A stretch of 64,000 nt of DNA from Corynebacterium sp. ACRPS (GCF_022346005.1 NZ_JAKRMY010000005.1:62001-126000), one strand, 5' to 3'; positions 8,400-21,186 are shown, numbered from the stretch's first letter. The notes: generated from the letters alone by a model not told the origin. A program made the numbers and translations.

Positions 8400-9725
8400 A
8401 TGACATTGCTTCCTACCGCCTTTTCGCGTGCGCATACTGATCCCTATACCGGCGTGGACTTCAACCTTGGTTTTGAAATCACCCACTACACGCTGGACTT
8501 GAACTACCGCGTGGAGCCTAACCTGCTGCAGGGTGAGGCCATTTTAAGCGTGCGCGCGGTGGAAGAGCTGACCTCCTTAACTTTGGACCTCGGCGGGGCG
8601 ATGGTGGCCCGGCGCGTGACCGCCAAGCATGCCCCGCGGGTGGCTAAGTTCCGCCAATCTTCCGGGAAGCTGCGTCTGCGTTTTGCGTCCGAGATCTCTG
8701 CCGGTACCGAGTTTGAGCTGCACATTCGCTACGGCGGCAGCCCGCGCCCCATCCGCACCACCTGGGGCGAAATTGGGTGGGAGGAAACCGAATCCGGCTC
8801 ATTGGTGGCCAGCCAGCCCAATGGCGCGCCCAGCTGGTTCCCGTGCGATGACACGCCTTCAGAAAAGGCTCCGTATGACATCATCATCACCGCCGATAGC
8901 CCCTTTACCGTCATTTCCAATGGCGAGTTGGTCTCCCGCAAGGCCGGCGGTTCCACCACCCGGTGGCACTACCGCACTCGCCACCCCATGGCCACGTACC
9001 TGGCAACGGTGCAGGTAGGAGAGTTTTCTTCTTATTCGCTGGGGCCTGATACCCAGGCGTGGGCCTCGGCGTTCTTGCGCGAGCGCGTGCGGGAGGAATT
9101 TTCCCAGCAGCAGGAGATGGTGGATTTCTTCTCCTCTATTTACGGGCCTTATCCCTTCCCCACCTATCAGGTCGTCATTACCGAGGATGAGCTGGAGATT
9201 CCCCTCGAGGCCCAAGGCCTGTCCATCTTTGGTTCCAACCATGTGAAGGGTGATCACGCCTTTGAGCGGCTCATCGCACACGAGCTGTCCCACCAATGGT
9301 TTGGCAATTCCGTTGGCCTTTCTGAGTGGAAGGATATTTGGCTCAATGAGGGTTTTGCCTGCTACAGCGAGTGGTTGTGGGGTGAGCACAAGGGCGGCGC
9401 ATCCGCGCGCGAGGCGGCGCGCTCGCATTATCAGGTCCTGTCCCGCAAGCGCCAAGACATCAAGGTTTCTGATCCGGGCGCGCGCGATATGTTCGATGAT
9501 CGCGTGTACAAGCGCGGGGCCCTCGCGGTACACGCCATTCACCGGCTGCTTGGCGATGCCTTCTTCCCCACCCTCTCCTTTTACCTCACCCAGCATCAGC
9601 ACTCCGTGGTCGAGCCCTCCGATCTCCTCTCCGCCTTCCGTGAGGCTGCGCCGGACGCCGCTCTTTTCGATGCCACCGTTGCCGCATGGCTCGATGAAAC
9701 AGCGTTGCCCAAGTTTCCGGATTAG
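8400..9725 (+). CDS. M1 family zinc metallopeptidase
   Basis: Cytoplasmic aminopeptidase-type enzyme of 441 residues, shorter than full PepN (about 850) because it lacks the C-terminal helical domain. An N-terminal beta domain (DFNLGFEITHYTLDLNYRVE) precedes the catalytic domain with the zinc site HELSHQWFGN near residue 294 and WLNEGFACYSEW, whose Glu is the third ligand. The exopeptidase loop that is usually GxMEN reads PLEAQGLSIFG. The amino-end anchoring Glu is therefore shifted, and substrate preference may differ. The tyrosine region YKRGALAVHAIH follows. A TAGGAT hexamer lies 9 nt before the ATG, so the transcript may be leaderless. Confidence 0.9.
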   Translation: MTLLPTAFSRAHTDPYTGVDFNLGFEITHYTLDLNYRVEPNLLQGEAILSVRAVEELTSLTLDLGGAMVARRVTAKHAPRVAKFRQSSGKLRLRFASEISAGTEFELHIRYGGSPRPIRTTWGEIGWEETESGSLVASQPNGAPSWFPCDDTPSEKAPYDIIITADSPFTVISNGELVSRKAGGSTTRWHYRTRHPMATYLATVQVGEFSSYSLGPDTQAWASAFLRERVREEFSQQQEMVDFFSSIYGPYPFPTYQVVITEDELEIPLEAQGLSIFGSNHVKGDHAFERLIAHELSHQWFGNSVGLSEWKDIWLNEGFACYSEWLWGEHKGGASAREAARSHYQVLSRKRQDIKVSDPGARDMFDDRVYKRGALAVHAIHRLLGDAFFPTLSFYLTQHQHSVVEPSDLLSAFREAAPDAALFDATVAAWLDETALPKFPD

Positions 9726-9888
9726 TGGTTTTGGGCGCTGTTTGGTGGGGGGTTGCTTGCGTTTGGTTGCGGCTGGGCCCGTTTAAGTGGGGAATGTACA
9801 GTCTATTGACCAATTCCTTTCTTGCTGTTGCGCTGGCGTTTTATTGGATTACAATAGAACATGAAAGCGAAACAGGAAGGAGGGAACC

Positions 9889-12584
<2,696 letters not shown>

Positions 12585-12586
12585 TT

Positions 12587-14023
12587 ATGCAGGTACACAA
12601 CACCGCCATTGAAGGCCTACGCATCATCGAGCTGGACGTGCACGGGGATAACCGTGGCTGGTTCAAGGAAAACTGGCAGCGCGAAAAGCTTGGCGAGGCC
12701 GCGCCAGAGTTGGCTTCGTTCCAGCCGGTGCAAAACAATATTTCTTTTAACCGCACTGGTGCCACGCGCGGGCTGCACGCCGAGCCCTGGGACAAGCTCG
12801 TCTCCGTCGCGCACGGCAAGATCTTTGGCGCCTGGTGCGATCTCCGCGAAGGATCGGAAACCTTTGGGGAAATCGTCACCCATGAAGTGGGTCCGGAGAC
12901 CGCCATATTTGTACCGCGCGGGGTTGCCAATGGCTTTCAAGCGCTCGAGGAAACTTCCTACTCCTACCTGGTCAACGAGCACTGGTCCCCCGAGGCGCGC
13001 TATACCGGAATCAACCTCGGCGCCGTGGAGTGGCCCCTCGAACCGCGTGAGGTATCAGAAAAGGATAAGCACCTGCCTGCGCTTGCCGACGTAGCCCCCA
13101 TGCCTCCCCGCAAAATCCTCGTTACCGGTGCGAATGGCCAGCTCGGTAGGGCGCTGAAGCGGGTTCTTAAGAATGCCGAGTTCTGCACCCATGCGGAGTT
13201 CGACATCACCAATCCCCCGCAGCGCCAGTGGAAGCAATACGAGGCCATCATCAACTGCGCCGCCTACAACGACGTCAATGGCGCTGAGGACGATCGCGCC
13301 GCCGCCTGGGCCGTGAACGCCGACGCGCCGGCCAAGCTCGCCCGCATCGCTGCCGAAAACCAGCTGACCTTCGTGCACGTATCCAGCGACTACATTTTCG
13401 ATGGTTCTAAGGAGCTGCATACCGAAGACGAGATTCCCTCGCCCCTTTCCGCCTACGGGGCGTCGAAGGCCGCGGGCGAAACCGCCGCGCAGACCGCACC
13501 GCAGCATTATGTCGTGCGCACCTCGTGGGTATTTGGCGATGGCCCAAACTTCATCGCCACCATGCGCCGCTTCGCCGAAGCCGATAAAGAGCCGAAGGTC
13601 ATTCATGACCAGCGCGGGCGACCCACCTTTGCCGAGGATCTGGCGAAGGGCATCGCGCATCTCCTGCACACCCAGCCCGAGTACGGAATCTATAATATTT
13701 CCAATTCTGGCGATACCGTCGGGCGCGATGAAATGGCGATGTCCGTATTCATCGGCTTGGGCCATGACCCATCAGAGGTCACGCCGGTAAGCACCGAACA
13801 GTATCGGGAAATCGCTGGCCCCGAAGCACCACGGCCCAAAGAATCAACGCTTGCCCTAGACAAAATCGAGGCCACGGGCTTTTCCCCGCAGAATTGGCGG
13901 GCCGCACTCGCCTTGTACCTCGCGCTGTACCCTAGTGAGCCCAGCGATACTGGCAATACCAGCGAGCCCAGCGCCGCAGAAACCGCCAAAACCGCTGAGA
14001 CCGCAGAGGCCAGCGAGGAGTAG
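12587..14023 (+). CDS. rmlC: Fused dTDP-4-keto-rhamnose 3,5-epimerase / reductase (RmlC-RmlD)
   Basis: One 478-residue chain carrying two enzymes. Residues 1-165 are an RmlC cupin epimerase: [16 protein letters not shown], catalytic histidine in [11 protein letters not shown], and [13 protein letters not shown]. Residues 175-460 are an RmlD NADPH reductase: [39 protein letters not shown], and the catalytic YxxxK in YGASKAAGE. Together they turn the RmlB product into dTDP-L-rhamnose. The order (epimerase first) and the fusion match the C. glutamicum rmlC locus. A Ser/Thr/Ala/Glu-rich tail of about 30 residues has no evident role. Two bases separate it from rmlA. Confidence 0.93.
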   Translation: MQVHNTAIEGLRIIELDVHGDNRGWFKENWQREKLGEAAPELASFQPVQNNISFNRTGATRGLHAEPWDKLVSVAHGKIFGAWCDLREGSETFGEIVTHEVGPETAIFVPRGVANGFQALEETSYSYLVNEHWSPEARYTGINLGAVEWPLEPREVSEKDKHLPALADVAPMPPRKILVTGANGQLGRALKRVLKNAEFCTHAEFDITNPPQRQWKQYEAIINCAAYNDVNGAEDDRAAAWAVNADAPAKLARIAAENQLTFVHVSSDYIFDGSKELHTEDEIPSPLSAYGASKAAGETAAQTAPQHYVVRTSWVFGDGPNFIATMRRFAEADKEPKVIHDQRGRPTFAEDLAKGIAHLLHTQPEYGIYNISNSGDTVGRDEMAMSVFIGLGHDPSEVTPVSTEQYREIAGPEAPRPKESTLALDKIEATGFSPQNWRAALALYLALYPSEPSDTGNTSEPSAAETAKTAETAEASEE

Positions 14024-14025
14024 CG

Positions 14026-14874
14026 ATGAAAGGAATAATCCTTGCCGGTGGATCCGGAACGCGGCTTTATCCCATCACTAAGGGCATCTCTAAGCAGCTC
14101 ATGCCCATTTATGACAAGCCGATGATCTACTACCCGTTGACCACGCTCATCCAAGCGGGCATTCGGGAGATCCTCATCATCACCACCCCAGAGGACGCTG
14201 GGGCCTTTCAGAGGCTCTTCGGGGATGGATCCCAACTCGGGTTGATGATCGATTACGCCGTCCAGCCCCGCCCAGAAGGGTTGGCGCAGGCCTTTTTGAT
14301 TGGGGAGGATTTCATTGGTGATGACGGCGTTGCGCTGGTCCTCGGCGATAATATCTTCCACGGCTTCGGCGGGGAGCTAAGCCAGTGCCGCAATCCAGAG
14401 GGCGGCATCATCTTCGCCTATGAGGTATCGGATCCGCAGCGCTACGGAGTCGTGGAATTCGACCGAGCTGGTCAAGCACTGAGCATCGAAGAAAAGCCGG
14501 AGGAACCGCGGTCTAATCACGCCGTCGTCGGGCTGTATTTCTACGATAATTCGGTTATCGATATCGCTAAGTCCATCACGCCTAGCGATCGCGGGGAGCT
14601 CGAGATCACCTCCATTAACGAGGCCTACCTGCGCCGCGGCGCGCTGAGCGTGCAGCGCCTCCACCGCGGCAGCGTGTGGTTGGATACCGGCACCGTCGAT
14701 TCCATGAGCGAGGCCGCCGCCTACGTAGAGGTGATGCAAAAAAGGACGGGCATCGTCATCGGTTCCCCCGAAGTGGCAGCCTATGAAGCCGGATTCATCT
14801 CGCAGGCGGAGCTGGAAGCGCTAGCCCAGCCCCTCCTCAAATCCGGCTACGGGGAGTACTTGCGCGATTATTAG
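14026..14874 (+). CDS. rmlA: Glucose-1-phosphate thymidylyltransferase
   Basis: First committed enzyme of dTDP-rhamnose synthesis, making dTDP-glucose. The 282-residue product is of usual length for short RmlA. The nucleotide-binding signature is [20 protein letters not shown] at the N-terminus, followed by [22 protein letters not shown] (metal-binding Asp) and [20 protein letters not shown]. It is the last gene of the rml operon. Its stop overlaps the converging metallo-hydrolase gene by four bases. Confidence 0.97.
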   Translation: MKGIILAGGSGTRLYPITKGISKQLMPIYDKPMIYYPLTTLIQAGIREILIITTPEDAGAFQRLFGDGSQLGLMIDYAVQPRPEGLAQAFLIGEDFIGDDGVALVLGDNIFHGFGGELSQCRNPEGGIIFAYEVSDPQRYGVVEFDRAGQALSIEEKPEEPRSNHAVVGLYFYDNSVIDIAKSITPSDRGELEITSINEAYLRRGALSVQRLHRGSVWLDTGTVDSMSEAAAYVEVMQKRTGIVIGSPEVAAYEAGFISQAELEALAQPLLKSGYGEYLRDY

Positions 14875-15485
14875 TAGCCGCGCTCGATGTACTCGTCGAT
14901 ACGCGCCGCTTCCGCGCCCACCGTCGTGGCATCGCCGTGTCCCGGCAAGACCTTCGTGTCATCCGGCAGGTTGAATACGACGTTGCGCAGGGATTCGATG
15001 ATGACATCGAAGTCCGAGTACTTGCGCCCCGTCGCGCCAGGGCCGCCGTTGAACAGGGTATCGCCAGACAGCAGGGTGCCATCGACGTAGAGGACAACGC
15101 AGCCCGGCGAGTGGCCCGGTGTGTGGTAGACAGTGATCTTCTCACCGTTGATGTCGAACTGGCCGTTATCGGCTAGGTCGATGTAGTGGGCATCGCCATT
15201 CGCCTCTCGCCAGAGCATGTCATCGTCCGGATGCATGTAGACATCCGTGTCGAAGCGCTTCGCCGCCTCCGGCGCGAGCTCGCAGTGATCGTTGTGGCCG
15301 TGGGTCAAGATGATGCCCTCAACCTTGCGATCGCCCACCAGCTCTGCCACGGCATCGAGGTCGTGGGAAGGGTCGACGATGTAGACGCTGGAGGCATCGC
15401 CAAGCACGTAGACGTTATTGTCCACGTCCCATTCGCCGCCATCCAAGCGGAACTTGCCAGAAGTTACTGTGCTTTCAATCTGCAT
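14871..15485 (-). CDS. Metallo-beta-lactamase-fold hydrolase, probable S-formylmycothiol hydrolase
   Basis: 204-residue glyoxalase II-like hydrolase. The two-metal motif is [14 protein letters not shown], with further ligands in [10 protein letters not shown] and SGDTLF. Its ATG overlaps the stop of the mycothiol dehydrogenase by one base (TAATG). In actinobacteria this pairing is seen for formaldehyde detoxification, where the hydrolase would release formate and free mycothiol from S-formylmycothiol. The family call is firm. The exact substrate is inferred from the operon. Confidence 0.85.
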   Translation of the reverse strand: MQIESTVTSGKFRLDGGEWDVDNNVYVLGDASSVYIVDPSHDLDAVAELVGDRKVEGIILTHGHNDHCELAPEAAKRFDTDVYMHPDDDMLWREANGDAHYIDLADNGQFDINGEKITVYHTPGHSPGCVVLYVDGTLLSGDTLFNGGPGATGRKYSDFDVIIESLRNVVFNLPDDTKVLPGHGDATTVGAEAARIDEYIERGY

Positions 15486-16585
15486 TAAAATTCCACCACC
15501 GAACGTAGTACCTTGCCGTCCTTCATAGTTTGGAAGGAAGACTCGACATCGTCAAGCGCGATGCGCTCAGAAACGAACTTATCCAGCGGGAAGTTGCCGG
15601 CCTTGTGCAGGGCAACGTATGCGGGGAAGTCGCGCTCCGGCAAGCAGTCGCCGTACCAAGCCGGCTTGATGGAACCGCCGCGGCCGTAGAGATCGATGGC
15701 CGGGATGTCCACGTGATCGGTCAGGTTAGGCACGCCCACCATCACCATGCGGCCGGCATGATCGCGGGAGTAGAAGGCCTGGCGCCACGTCGGCTGGATG
15801 CCCACCGCGTCGATGGAAACATCCGTGCCGAAGCCGCCGGTGAGATCGCGCACCGCATCGATGACCTCCTGCTCCGACATGCCCTTCGAGCAAATGGTGT
15901 CGGTGGCGCCGAACTCGCGCGCGGTCTCCAGCTTGGACTCGTCGATGTCTACGGCGATGATCTTCGCCGCGCCCGCCAGCTTCGCACCGGCAATCGCTGC
16001 CACGCCAACGCCGCCGCAGCCGAAGATGGCCACGGACTCGCCCAGCTGGATATCGCCGGTATTAACGGAAGCACCGAGGCCAGCCATGATGCCGCAGCCC
16101 AGCAGGCCAGCAGCGGCAGGATCCATCTCATCAACCTTGGTGCACTGGCCCTCGTGGACCAGGGTCTTCTCCGCGAAGGAACCGATGCCCAGCGCAGGCG
16201 TGAGCTCGGTGCCGGCGTCCGGATCATCGTCTGCGAGTGTCATGCGAGCGGACGCGTTGTGGGTATTGAAGCAGTACTTGGGCTCACCCTTCTTGCAAGC
16301 GCGGCACTCGCCGCACACCGCGCGCCAGTTCAGGACGACGAAATCGCCCTCCTCCACGTGGGTGACCGCAGAACCTACGGTCTCCACCACGCCTGCCGCC
16401 TCGTGGCCCAGCAGGAAGGGGAAGGCATCCTCGATGTCACCATCGCGGTAGGCCAAGTCGGTGTGGCATACACCGCAAGCCTGCACCCGCACGATGACGT
16501 CATTGGGGCCGGGATCGGGAACGACGATATTTACGGTCTCAACTTCCGCACCCTTAGAGCGGGCAATAACAGCTTTTACAGTCAT
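15485..16585 (-). CDS. adhE: S-(hydroxymethyl)mycothiol dehydrogenase
   Basis: Zinc alcohol dehydrogenase that oxidises the formaldehyde-mycothiol adduct with NAD+. The 366-residue product has catalytic zinc ligands in [20 protein letters not shown] and [11 protein letters not shown]. Four structural-zinc cysteines are in [15 protein letters not shown], and the NAD motif is [14 protein letters not shown]. The length and the fused operon with a hydrolase match the MscR/FadH type. The ATG at 16585 is chosen because TATGGT lies exactly 7 nt upstream, a leaderless arrangement. An in-frame ATG at 16597 is the alternative. Confidence 0.9.
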   Translation of the reverse strand: MTVKAVIARSKGAEVETVNIVVPDPGPNDVIVRVQACGVCHTDLAYRDGDIEDAFPFLLGHEAAGVVETVGSAVTHVEEGDFVVLNWRAVCGECRACKKGEPKYCFNTHNASARMTLADDDPDAGTELTPALGIGSFAEKTLVHEGQCTKVDEMDPAAAGLLGCGIMAGLGASVNTGDIQLGESVAIFGCGGVGVAAIAGAKLAGAAKIIAVDIDESKLETAREFGATDTICSKGMSEQEVIDAVRDLTGGFGTDVSIDAVGIQPTWRQAFYSRDHAGRMVMVGVPNLTDHVDIPAIDLYGRGGSIKPAWYGDCLPERDFPAYVALHKAGNFPLDKFVSERIALDDVESSFQTMKDGKVLRSVVEF

Positions 16586-16592
16586 GTCCACA

Positions 16593-16598
16593 ACCATA
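16593..16598 (-). promoter_or_regulatory. -10 element of leaderless mycothiol dehydrogenase operon
   Basis: TATGGT on the minus strand, 7 nt before the ATG at 16585. It overlaps a possible alternative upstream ATG and so favours the downstream start. Confidence 0.45.
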
Positions 16599-16637
16599 CC
16601 TACATTTTCAATATGTCCGCGGTAATGAAAATGGTTG

Positions 16638-17456
16638 CTAGGAAGCCGCAATCACATTGGCCGCATGCTCGTGGCCACGCTGGTTCATATGGATGGGCAG
16701 GTTACCCGCACCCGCCGTAAAGTCCACCAGACCTGCCCACATGCGGTCATTCGCATTGGCACACATGCCGTTATTACGGGTCGATGGCTTCATATCCAGG
16801 AACTGCACGCCCGTGCGTGCCGCCAGATCAACCTGCATCCACTGCGCCTTATTCTCGTAGTCTTGAACCATGGGCAGGAAGGTCGAATCCAGCGGCGTCG
16901 GGCCAACGTGAACGAGGCAGTAGTGCGGACCCGATCCGATGGTGGGGTAGCCCACGATCTGGATGCGGGCATTCGGCGCGGCGTGCTTAATCCGCTCAAC
17001 CTGCGGGGCGGTGCGATCCGTAAATTCCCGGCGGATCTGATCCATGTTCAGATCGCGGTGGTTATAGGTGTCGTTGAAGCCGGTAGTAATCAACACGCGC
17101 GCCGTATCTGGGGTCAGCGCGCCAGATCCGATGGCGGCATCAACCTGCTGCCAGATCTGCGGGCCATTGGACATCGACACCGCACCAGAGCAGGAGAAAT
17201 CGCGCACCGGCAGGCCCATCTTGGCGCCAGCCCGCTTCGCATAGTTGAAGGAGGTGGGGCAGTTTTCCCCGATGACCCGCGTTGGATTGAAGCGGTCCTT
17301 CAAGTATTCTCCGCCGTTCGGATCCGCCATGACCGAGTCACCGAAGGAAACGAGATTGCGCTCCGCCGCGCTAGCCTGCGGCGCCGCTACCGCCACGCCC
17401 ACCACCGCGATCGCGGAAGCGACGACCGAAAATGCCTTGAGTTTTAGGGATTTCAT
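16638..17456 (-). CDS. Secreted SGNH/GDSL hydrolase
   Basis: Exported esterase/lipase-type enzyme, 272 residues. The N-terminus is a signal peptide ([20 protein letters not shown], cleavage near ASAAER). Block I is [13 protein letters not shown] with the nucleophile serine. The Gly block is in [11 protein letters not shown], the Asn block in [11 protein letters not shown], and the catalytic Asp/His pair is near the C-terminus in [13 protein letters not shown]. Several cysteine pairs fit an extracytoplasmic protein. It probably acts on envelope or host lipids, but the substrate is unknown. The ATG follows an AAAGG-type ribosome site. Confidence 0.85.
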   Translation of the reverse strand: MKSLKLKAFSVVASAIAVVGVAVAAPQASAAERNLVSFGDSVMADPNGGEYLKDRFNPTRVIGENCPTSFNYAKRAGAKMGLPVRDFSCSGAVSMSNGPQIWQQVDAAIGSGALTPDTARVLITTGFNDTYNHRDLNMDQIRREFTDRTAPQVERIKHAAPNARIQIVGYPTIGSGPHYCLVHVGPTPLDSTFLPMVQDYENKAQWMQVDLAARTGVQFLDMKPSTRNNGMCANANDRMWAGLVDFTAGAGNLPIHMNQRGHEHAANVIAAS

Positions 17457-17608
17457 TGAGGGACCTTTTCTTCAAACCTTGTAACTTAAGTGTAGATTAG
17501 TCACTCCAGTAACATTTTTCGAGTTAGAAGCAACATCATCTTTCCTTCTAACGATATCGATCGTAGTTATATTTTTGTTATCTTCGCCTTTTCGGAGTTA
17601 TCTCTTTC

Positions 17609-19231
17609 ATGAAATTGTCTGATGTTTCCTTCCACGCGTCCGCGCTCAGCCAGTTCTTCCCTGCCCTCTTCAAATCGGGGCTGATTACCCGGCAAGGCGG
17701 GCTGAGCGGGCAGATCAAGCTCCTGCCCAACCTCGCGCGCTACCGCTTCACCACGGCGCGCGAAATCGAGCAGGCCTATTTAACCTGCCCCGATCGCCTC
17801 GCGCTTATCGATGACGACGGCACCCTCACCTACCGCCAGTTGCGATCCCACGCGCAGAATTTCGCCCGCTACCTAGAGTCCCTGGAACTGCCGGAAATCC
17901 GGCTCGGCGTCATGGCCCGCAACGGCCGAGGCATCATCATTCCCTTGGGCGCCAAGGGCTACGCCGGTGCCGGGATCTACCTGCTCAATGTCGGTTCTTC
18001 CCCAGAGCAGCTCGCCGGCTGCATCGAAGAAAATGGCATTAACGTCCTCGTCATCGATGATGAATTCATCGACCGCGTCAATCCCAACCTCGATATCCCG
18101 GTCATCATCGCCCACGATACGGGGGCAAGCGATCTACCCACGCTCGATAAGATCGTGAAGAACCCCCTGGATATCGAGCTGCCCGCCTTTCCCAAGCACG
18201 GCCCCATCGTGCTGATGTCCTCCGGCACGACCGGCATCCCCAAGGGCATCGTCCGCCCCGAGCCGACCTTGCCGGTTGTCCTCGCCTCCATCGTGGGCAA
18301 TATCCCGTGGCGCGCCGATCAGCGCGTGCAGATGACGGCATCCATCTTCCACACTTGGGGCTGGGCTTGCATCAATATTGCCTTGGGGCTGCGCAATACC
18401 ATCGTCACCCGCCGCGTTTTTGAACCGGAGCAGGTGCTTGATGATGTCCAACGCTACCGCCTCGACGGCATGCTCTCCTCCCCCATCTTTTTCAAGCGCT
18501 TGGTGGATCACGATCCCGAGGGCGCTTTCGATACCTCTAGCCTGAACTTCATCGCCTCCGCCGGCAATGCCCTTACCCCGCAGGTGGTCAAGGACACCAA
18601 CGCGCGCTTCGGCCCCATCCTGTGCAACGTTTATGGTTCCACGGAGCTTGCTCTTGCCTCAACGGCCACGATGGAACAGGTCGCAGAAAACCCTGATGCG
18701 GTGGGCAAGGTAGCCAATGGCACCAAGCTTCGCATCCTCGATGAGGAGGGCTACCCCGTTCCCCGCGGCGAGGTGGGCGAAATCTACCTCACCAATTCCA
18801 CCGCCATGACCGGCTATACCAACCCCAAGCTCAAGCTCAATCGGGTCGATGGATTGTTGTCGATCGGTGATCTGGGGTACATCGACAAGCAGGGCTTCCT
18901 CCACGTCGTGGGCCGGGCCGATGACATGATCATCGTGGGTGGCGAGAATGTCCACCCCCAGTCCGTGACCGAGGTGCTCGAGGCCATGCCCGGCATCGAT
19001 GAGGTGCACGCGGGTGGCGTGGAGGATAGCGAGACCTTCAGCCGCATCGCCGTCTGGGCGGTGCCTACTGCCGATGCCGCCGGCCGCGATCTGACTGCCG
19101 ATGCCATCCGCGCCTGGGTGCACGATAAGCTCGCCGAGCACTCCGTGCCCCGCGACGTACACTTCCTATCCAAGCTACCGCGCAATGCCACCGGCAAGGT
19201 GGTTCCGCGCCTACTTAAGCACGGCGACTAA
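17609..19231 (+). CDS. Fatty-acid--CoA/AMP ligase (FadD-like)
   Basis: ANL-superfamily adenylating enzyme, 540 residues, activating a carboxylic acid as acyl-AMP. Motifs in order: the P-loop VLMSSGTTGIPKGIVRPEP near residue 205, CNVYGSTELALAS near 345, GDLGYIDKQGFLHVVGRADD near 420, and the catalytic lysine in LPRNATGKVVPRLL at the C-terminus. The usual acyl-CoA ligase domain order is complete. The chain-length specificity cannot be read. The 3' end overlaps the convergent membrane-protein gene by 17 bases. It stands alone after the SGNH hydrolase gene, from which it diverges. Confidence 0.9.
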   Translation: MKLSDVSFHASALSQFFPALFKSGLITRQGGLSGQIKLLPNLARYRFTTAREIEQAYLTCPDRLALIDDDGTLTYRQLRSHAQNFARYLESLELPEIRLGVMARNGRGIIIPLGAKGYAGAGIYLLNVGSSPEQLAGCIEENGINVLVIDDEFIDRVNPNLDIPVIIAHDTGASDLPTLDKIVKNPLDIELPAFPKHGPIVLMSSGTTGIPKGIVRPEPTLPVVLASIVGNIPWRADQRVQMTASIFHTWGWACINIALGLRNTIVTRRVFEPEQVLDDVQRYRLDGMLSSPIFFKRLVDHDPEGAFDTSSLNFIASAGNALTPQVVKDTNARFGPILCNVYGSTELALASTATMEQVAENPDAVGKVANGTKLRILDEEGYPVPRGEVGEIYLTNSTAMTGYTNPKLKLNRVDGLLSIGDLGYIDKQGFLHVVGRADDMIIVGGENVHPQSVTEVLEAMPGIDEVHAGGVEDSETFSRIAVWAVPTADAAGRDLTADAIRAWVHDKLAEHSVPRDVHFLSKLPRNATGKVVPRLLKHGD

Positions 19232-19691
19232 ATTTTTCAATGCCCCACCACATCGGTGGGGTAAAGAGCACGGCAATAAGCCAATAAATCAACCAGAAGC
19301 TGCCGTTCAGCCCTACCACCGCGATGCTAACTATAAGGATCGCAGCCGTCACCGCACTGGCATATACGGATTTTCTTAAATTATTATCGGACTGATTCCC
19401 AGACTCGGTTTTCGACCTCCCACTGAGTTTCCGATCAACTGCGCGAATGATGTCACCGCCAAAGACCAGCGAAAATGCGATATAAAAAGCTGCGAAACCG
19501 TGCATGAATCCCGCTTCGCCGTCAGTATGCAGAGTGAAAAATGAGAAAATTAACAAGACTATGTCAATAATTGGCGTAGCGATAAAGAATGCCAGTCCAA
19601 TTCTTGGGGCCTTGACGATGTATCGGAGAACACCGCCCAGAATAAGGCACGCCCAAAAGAGGATTTCTGCTGCGACGGTAGCAATAAGCAG
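19215..19691 (-). CDS. Small membrane protein with non-standard or lost start codon
   Basis: The reading frame is open from 19751 to a stop at 19215 and reads like one protein: LLIATVAAEILFWACLILGG, then LGLAFFIATPIIDIVLLIFS, HGFAAFYIAFSLVFGGDIIR, and two more hydrophobic helices near the end. It belongs to an actinobacterial family of four- to five-helix membrane proteins of unknown function. The first TTG (19556) would remove the first helix and half of the second. No ATG, GTG or TTG occurs upstream in frame. The only plausible full-length start is CTG at 19691, 9 nt after AGAAGG. It may use CTG, or the gene may have lost its start. Confidence 0.6.
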   Translation of the reverse strand: MLIATVAAEILFWACLILGGVLRYIVKAPRIGLAFFIATPIIDIVLLIFSFFTLHTDGEAGFMHGFAAFYIAFSLVFGGDIIRAVDRKLSGRSKTESGNQSDNNLRKSVYASAVTAAILIVSIAVVGLNGSFWLIYWLIAVLFTPPMWWGIEKFSRRA

Positions 19692-19780
19692 TGTCTCGTT
19701 CCTTCTCTCATCGAGGCCATATGGCCTGCGTCTATTGAAGGAGAGTTTATATTAAGGAAGAAACCCGCACATATAAAAAA

Positions 19781-19856
19781 TGGAGCCGCCTGCGAGAATC
19801 GAACTCGCGACCTTTTCATTACGAGTGAAATGCTCTACCGACTGAGCTAAGGCGGC
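19781..19856 (-). tRNA. tRNA-Thr (CGT)
   Basis: 76 nt with an encoded CCA. The acceptor stem GCCGCCT / AGGCGGC is perfect, the D-loop contains AGCTCAGTCGGTAGAGC, and the anticodon arm TTTCA-CTCGTAA-TGAAA gives anticodon CGT. The T-arm contains GGTTCGA-like GAGTTCGATTC. It reads codon ACG. Confidence 0.96.
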
Positions 19857-19957
19857 GCGCTGCTTAAGCAGCACTGGCGATTCTATCGCAGGGGTGGCGC
19901 GGAAAAGAAATCGGGGCTCAGGGTCGGTTTTTGGCGGGCCGGCGCTAAAGACCGGCC

Positions 19958-21157
19958 TTAGAGGCAGGCCCGCCGCAACCTGCCCACCAAGCCGTCGAAG
20001 GCAATCTGCGTGCCCACGTTCTGGGTCAGCTGCTCGCGGCAATAAGAAATGGCGGACTGGCACTCCAAGAGGCCCTCCTCGCTCACCCGCTGCGCCAGTT
20101 CGCCGGATAGCCCCGCGAAATCCGGGTGGGTCATCTCCACCTGCGTGCCCACCTTTGTCATCAGCGCGTCGCGGTAGATTCCGGAGAGATCGACGAGCAC
20201 CAAATCGAGGTTATCGATGACCCGCCGCTTCGCCCGCTTCTTGTGCTGTTCCTGCAAGTCTTTGATGGCGGAGCGGGCATCGCGCTGCGCCTTCGCCGCG
20301 CCCTTGCCCTTCGCGCCCACGCCAAAGGTATTTTCCAGCTTGGCCAGCTCCGCTTCTTCTTCCTCCTTGTGCGATTCCTTCGCCTCCGCATCCACCAGCT
20401 TGAGAAGCGAGGTCACCGCCTGAAAGCCCTGGGATTCGTGGAAGATGTCCTCGGCCAGGTTGATGGCCACAGCGCGGCGCTTTTGCACCGTCGGATCTGC
20501 TACCAAGTGGCGCGCCCTGCCCACGTGGCGCAGGGAAGTGACGGCGGCGAGGCGGGCATCGTGATCCGAGGCGCCTTCGCTCACCAACTGGGCAACGATA
20601 TTGTCCACCGACGGCGAGGGGATGTACAGGTGCCGGCAGCGCGAGCGGAGGGTTTGGGAGAAGTCCTCGGGGGCATCGGAAGGCGCGCACATGATGATCA
20701 CGGTGCGCTCCGGCGGCTCCTCCACCGTCTTGAGCAGCGCGTTGGCGCCGTTATTGTTGAGGCGATCCGCGTTATTGAAGATCACCACGCGCCACGGGGC
20801 GACCGTGGGCAAGCTCGCGGCGCGCCCAATGACCTCGCGCACCGTATCCACCGGGATGATGACCTCCTGCGGGTCCACCAAGACCAAATCCGTGTGCTGC
20901 TTAGTCTCCAGCACGGCGCGGCAGGCCTCGCATTTTCCGCAGCCCGGTTCCTCTGGATCGGTGCACATGAGCGCGGCCGCGAAATCGATTGCGGCCAAGG
21001 AACGCCCAGAGCCGGGAGGTCCAGTAAAGAGCCAGGAATGGCTCATCGCCCGCGGATCTGCCCCCGGCATCCCCCGCGCCGCCCGCGCGGCACCCAAGAT
21101 AGTGCGGGCCACACCTGGGGTATCTGCCAATCGTTGCGCAACGCTTCCCGTATTCAC
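19958..21157 (-). CDS. holB: DNA polymerase III delta' subunit (clamp-loader ATPase)
   Basis: Clamp-loader subunit, 399 residues from the GTG at 21157. The AAA+ P-loop reads LFTGPPGSGRSLAA near residue 40, with Arg in place of the usual Lys, which suggests ATP is not hydrolysed by this subunit. A zinc module CGKCEAC with a preceding Cys follows, then VVIFNNADRLNNNGANALLK and EEPP. A charged insert of about 50 residues near the C-terminus (KEEEEAELAKLENTFG) is typical of corynebacteria. The longer ATG start would run into cyaB. The GTG is backed by TAGGCT 7 nt upstream. Divergent from cyaB. Confidence 0.92.
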   Translation of the reverse strand: MNTGSVAQRLADTPGVARTILGAARAARGMPGADPRAMSHSWLFTGPPGSGRSLAAIDFAAALMCTDPEEPGCGKCEACRAVLETKQHTDLVLVDPQEVIIPVDTVREVIGRAASLPTVAPWRVVIFNNADRLNNNGANALLKTVEEPPERTVIIMCAPSDAPEDFSQTLRSRCRHLYIPSPSVDNIVAQLVSEGASDHDARLAAVTSLRHVGRARHLVADPTVQKRRAVAINLAEDIFHESQGFQAVTSLLKLVDAEAKESHKEEEEAELAKLENTFGVGAKGKGAAKAQRDARSAIKDLQEQHKKRAKRRVIDNLDLVLVDLSGIYRDALMTKVGTQVEMTHPDFAGLSGELAQRVSEEGLLECQSAISYCREQLTQNVGTQIAFDGLVGRLRRACL

Positions 21158-21164
21158 TCGCTCT

Positions 21165-21170
21165 AGCCTA
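21165..21170 (-). promoter_or_regulatory. -10 element of leaderless holB transcript
   Basis: TAGGCT on the minus strand, 7 nt before the holB GTG. It faces the cyaB -10 element 10 bp away in a 37-bp space. Confidence 0.5.
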
Positions 21171-21180
21171 CTGGTCTTAC

Positions 21181-21186
21181 TACAGT
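21181..21186 (+). promoter_or_regulatory. -10 element of leaderless cyaB transcript
   Basis: TACAGT, 8 nt before the cyaB ATG. Its -35 zone would fall on the holB initiation region, so the two promoters occupy the same DNA. Confidence 0.5.

Noticed and set aside
15530-16720. A 396-codon plus-strand open frame
   Set aside because: Antisense to the mycothiol dehydrogenase gene, which has complete zinc and NAD motifs.
19554-19556. TTG as the start of the small membrane protein
   Set aside because: It would cut off clear membrane-helix sequence that continues upstream in the same frame.
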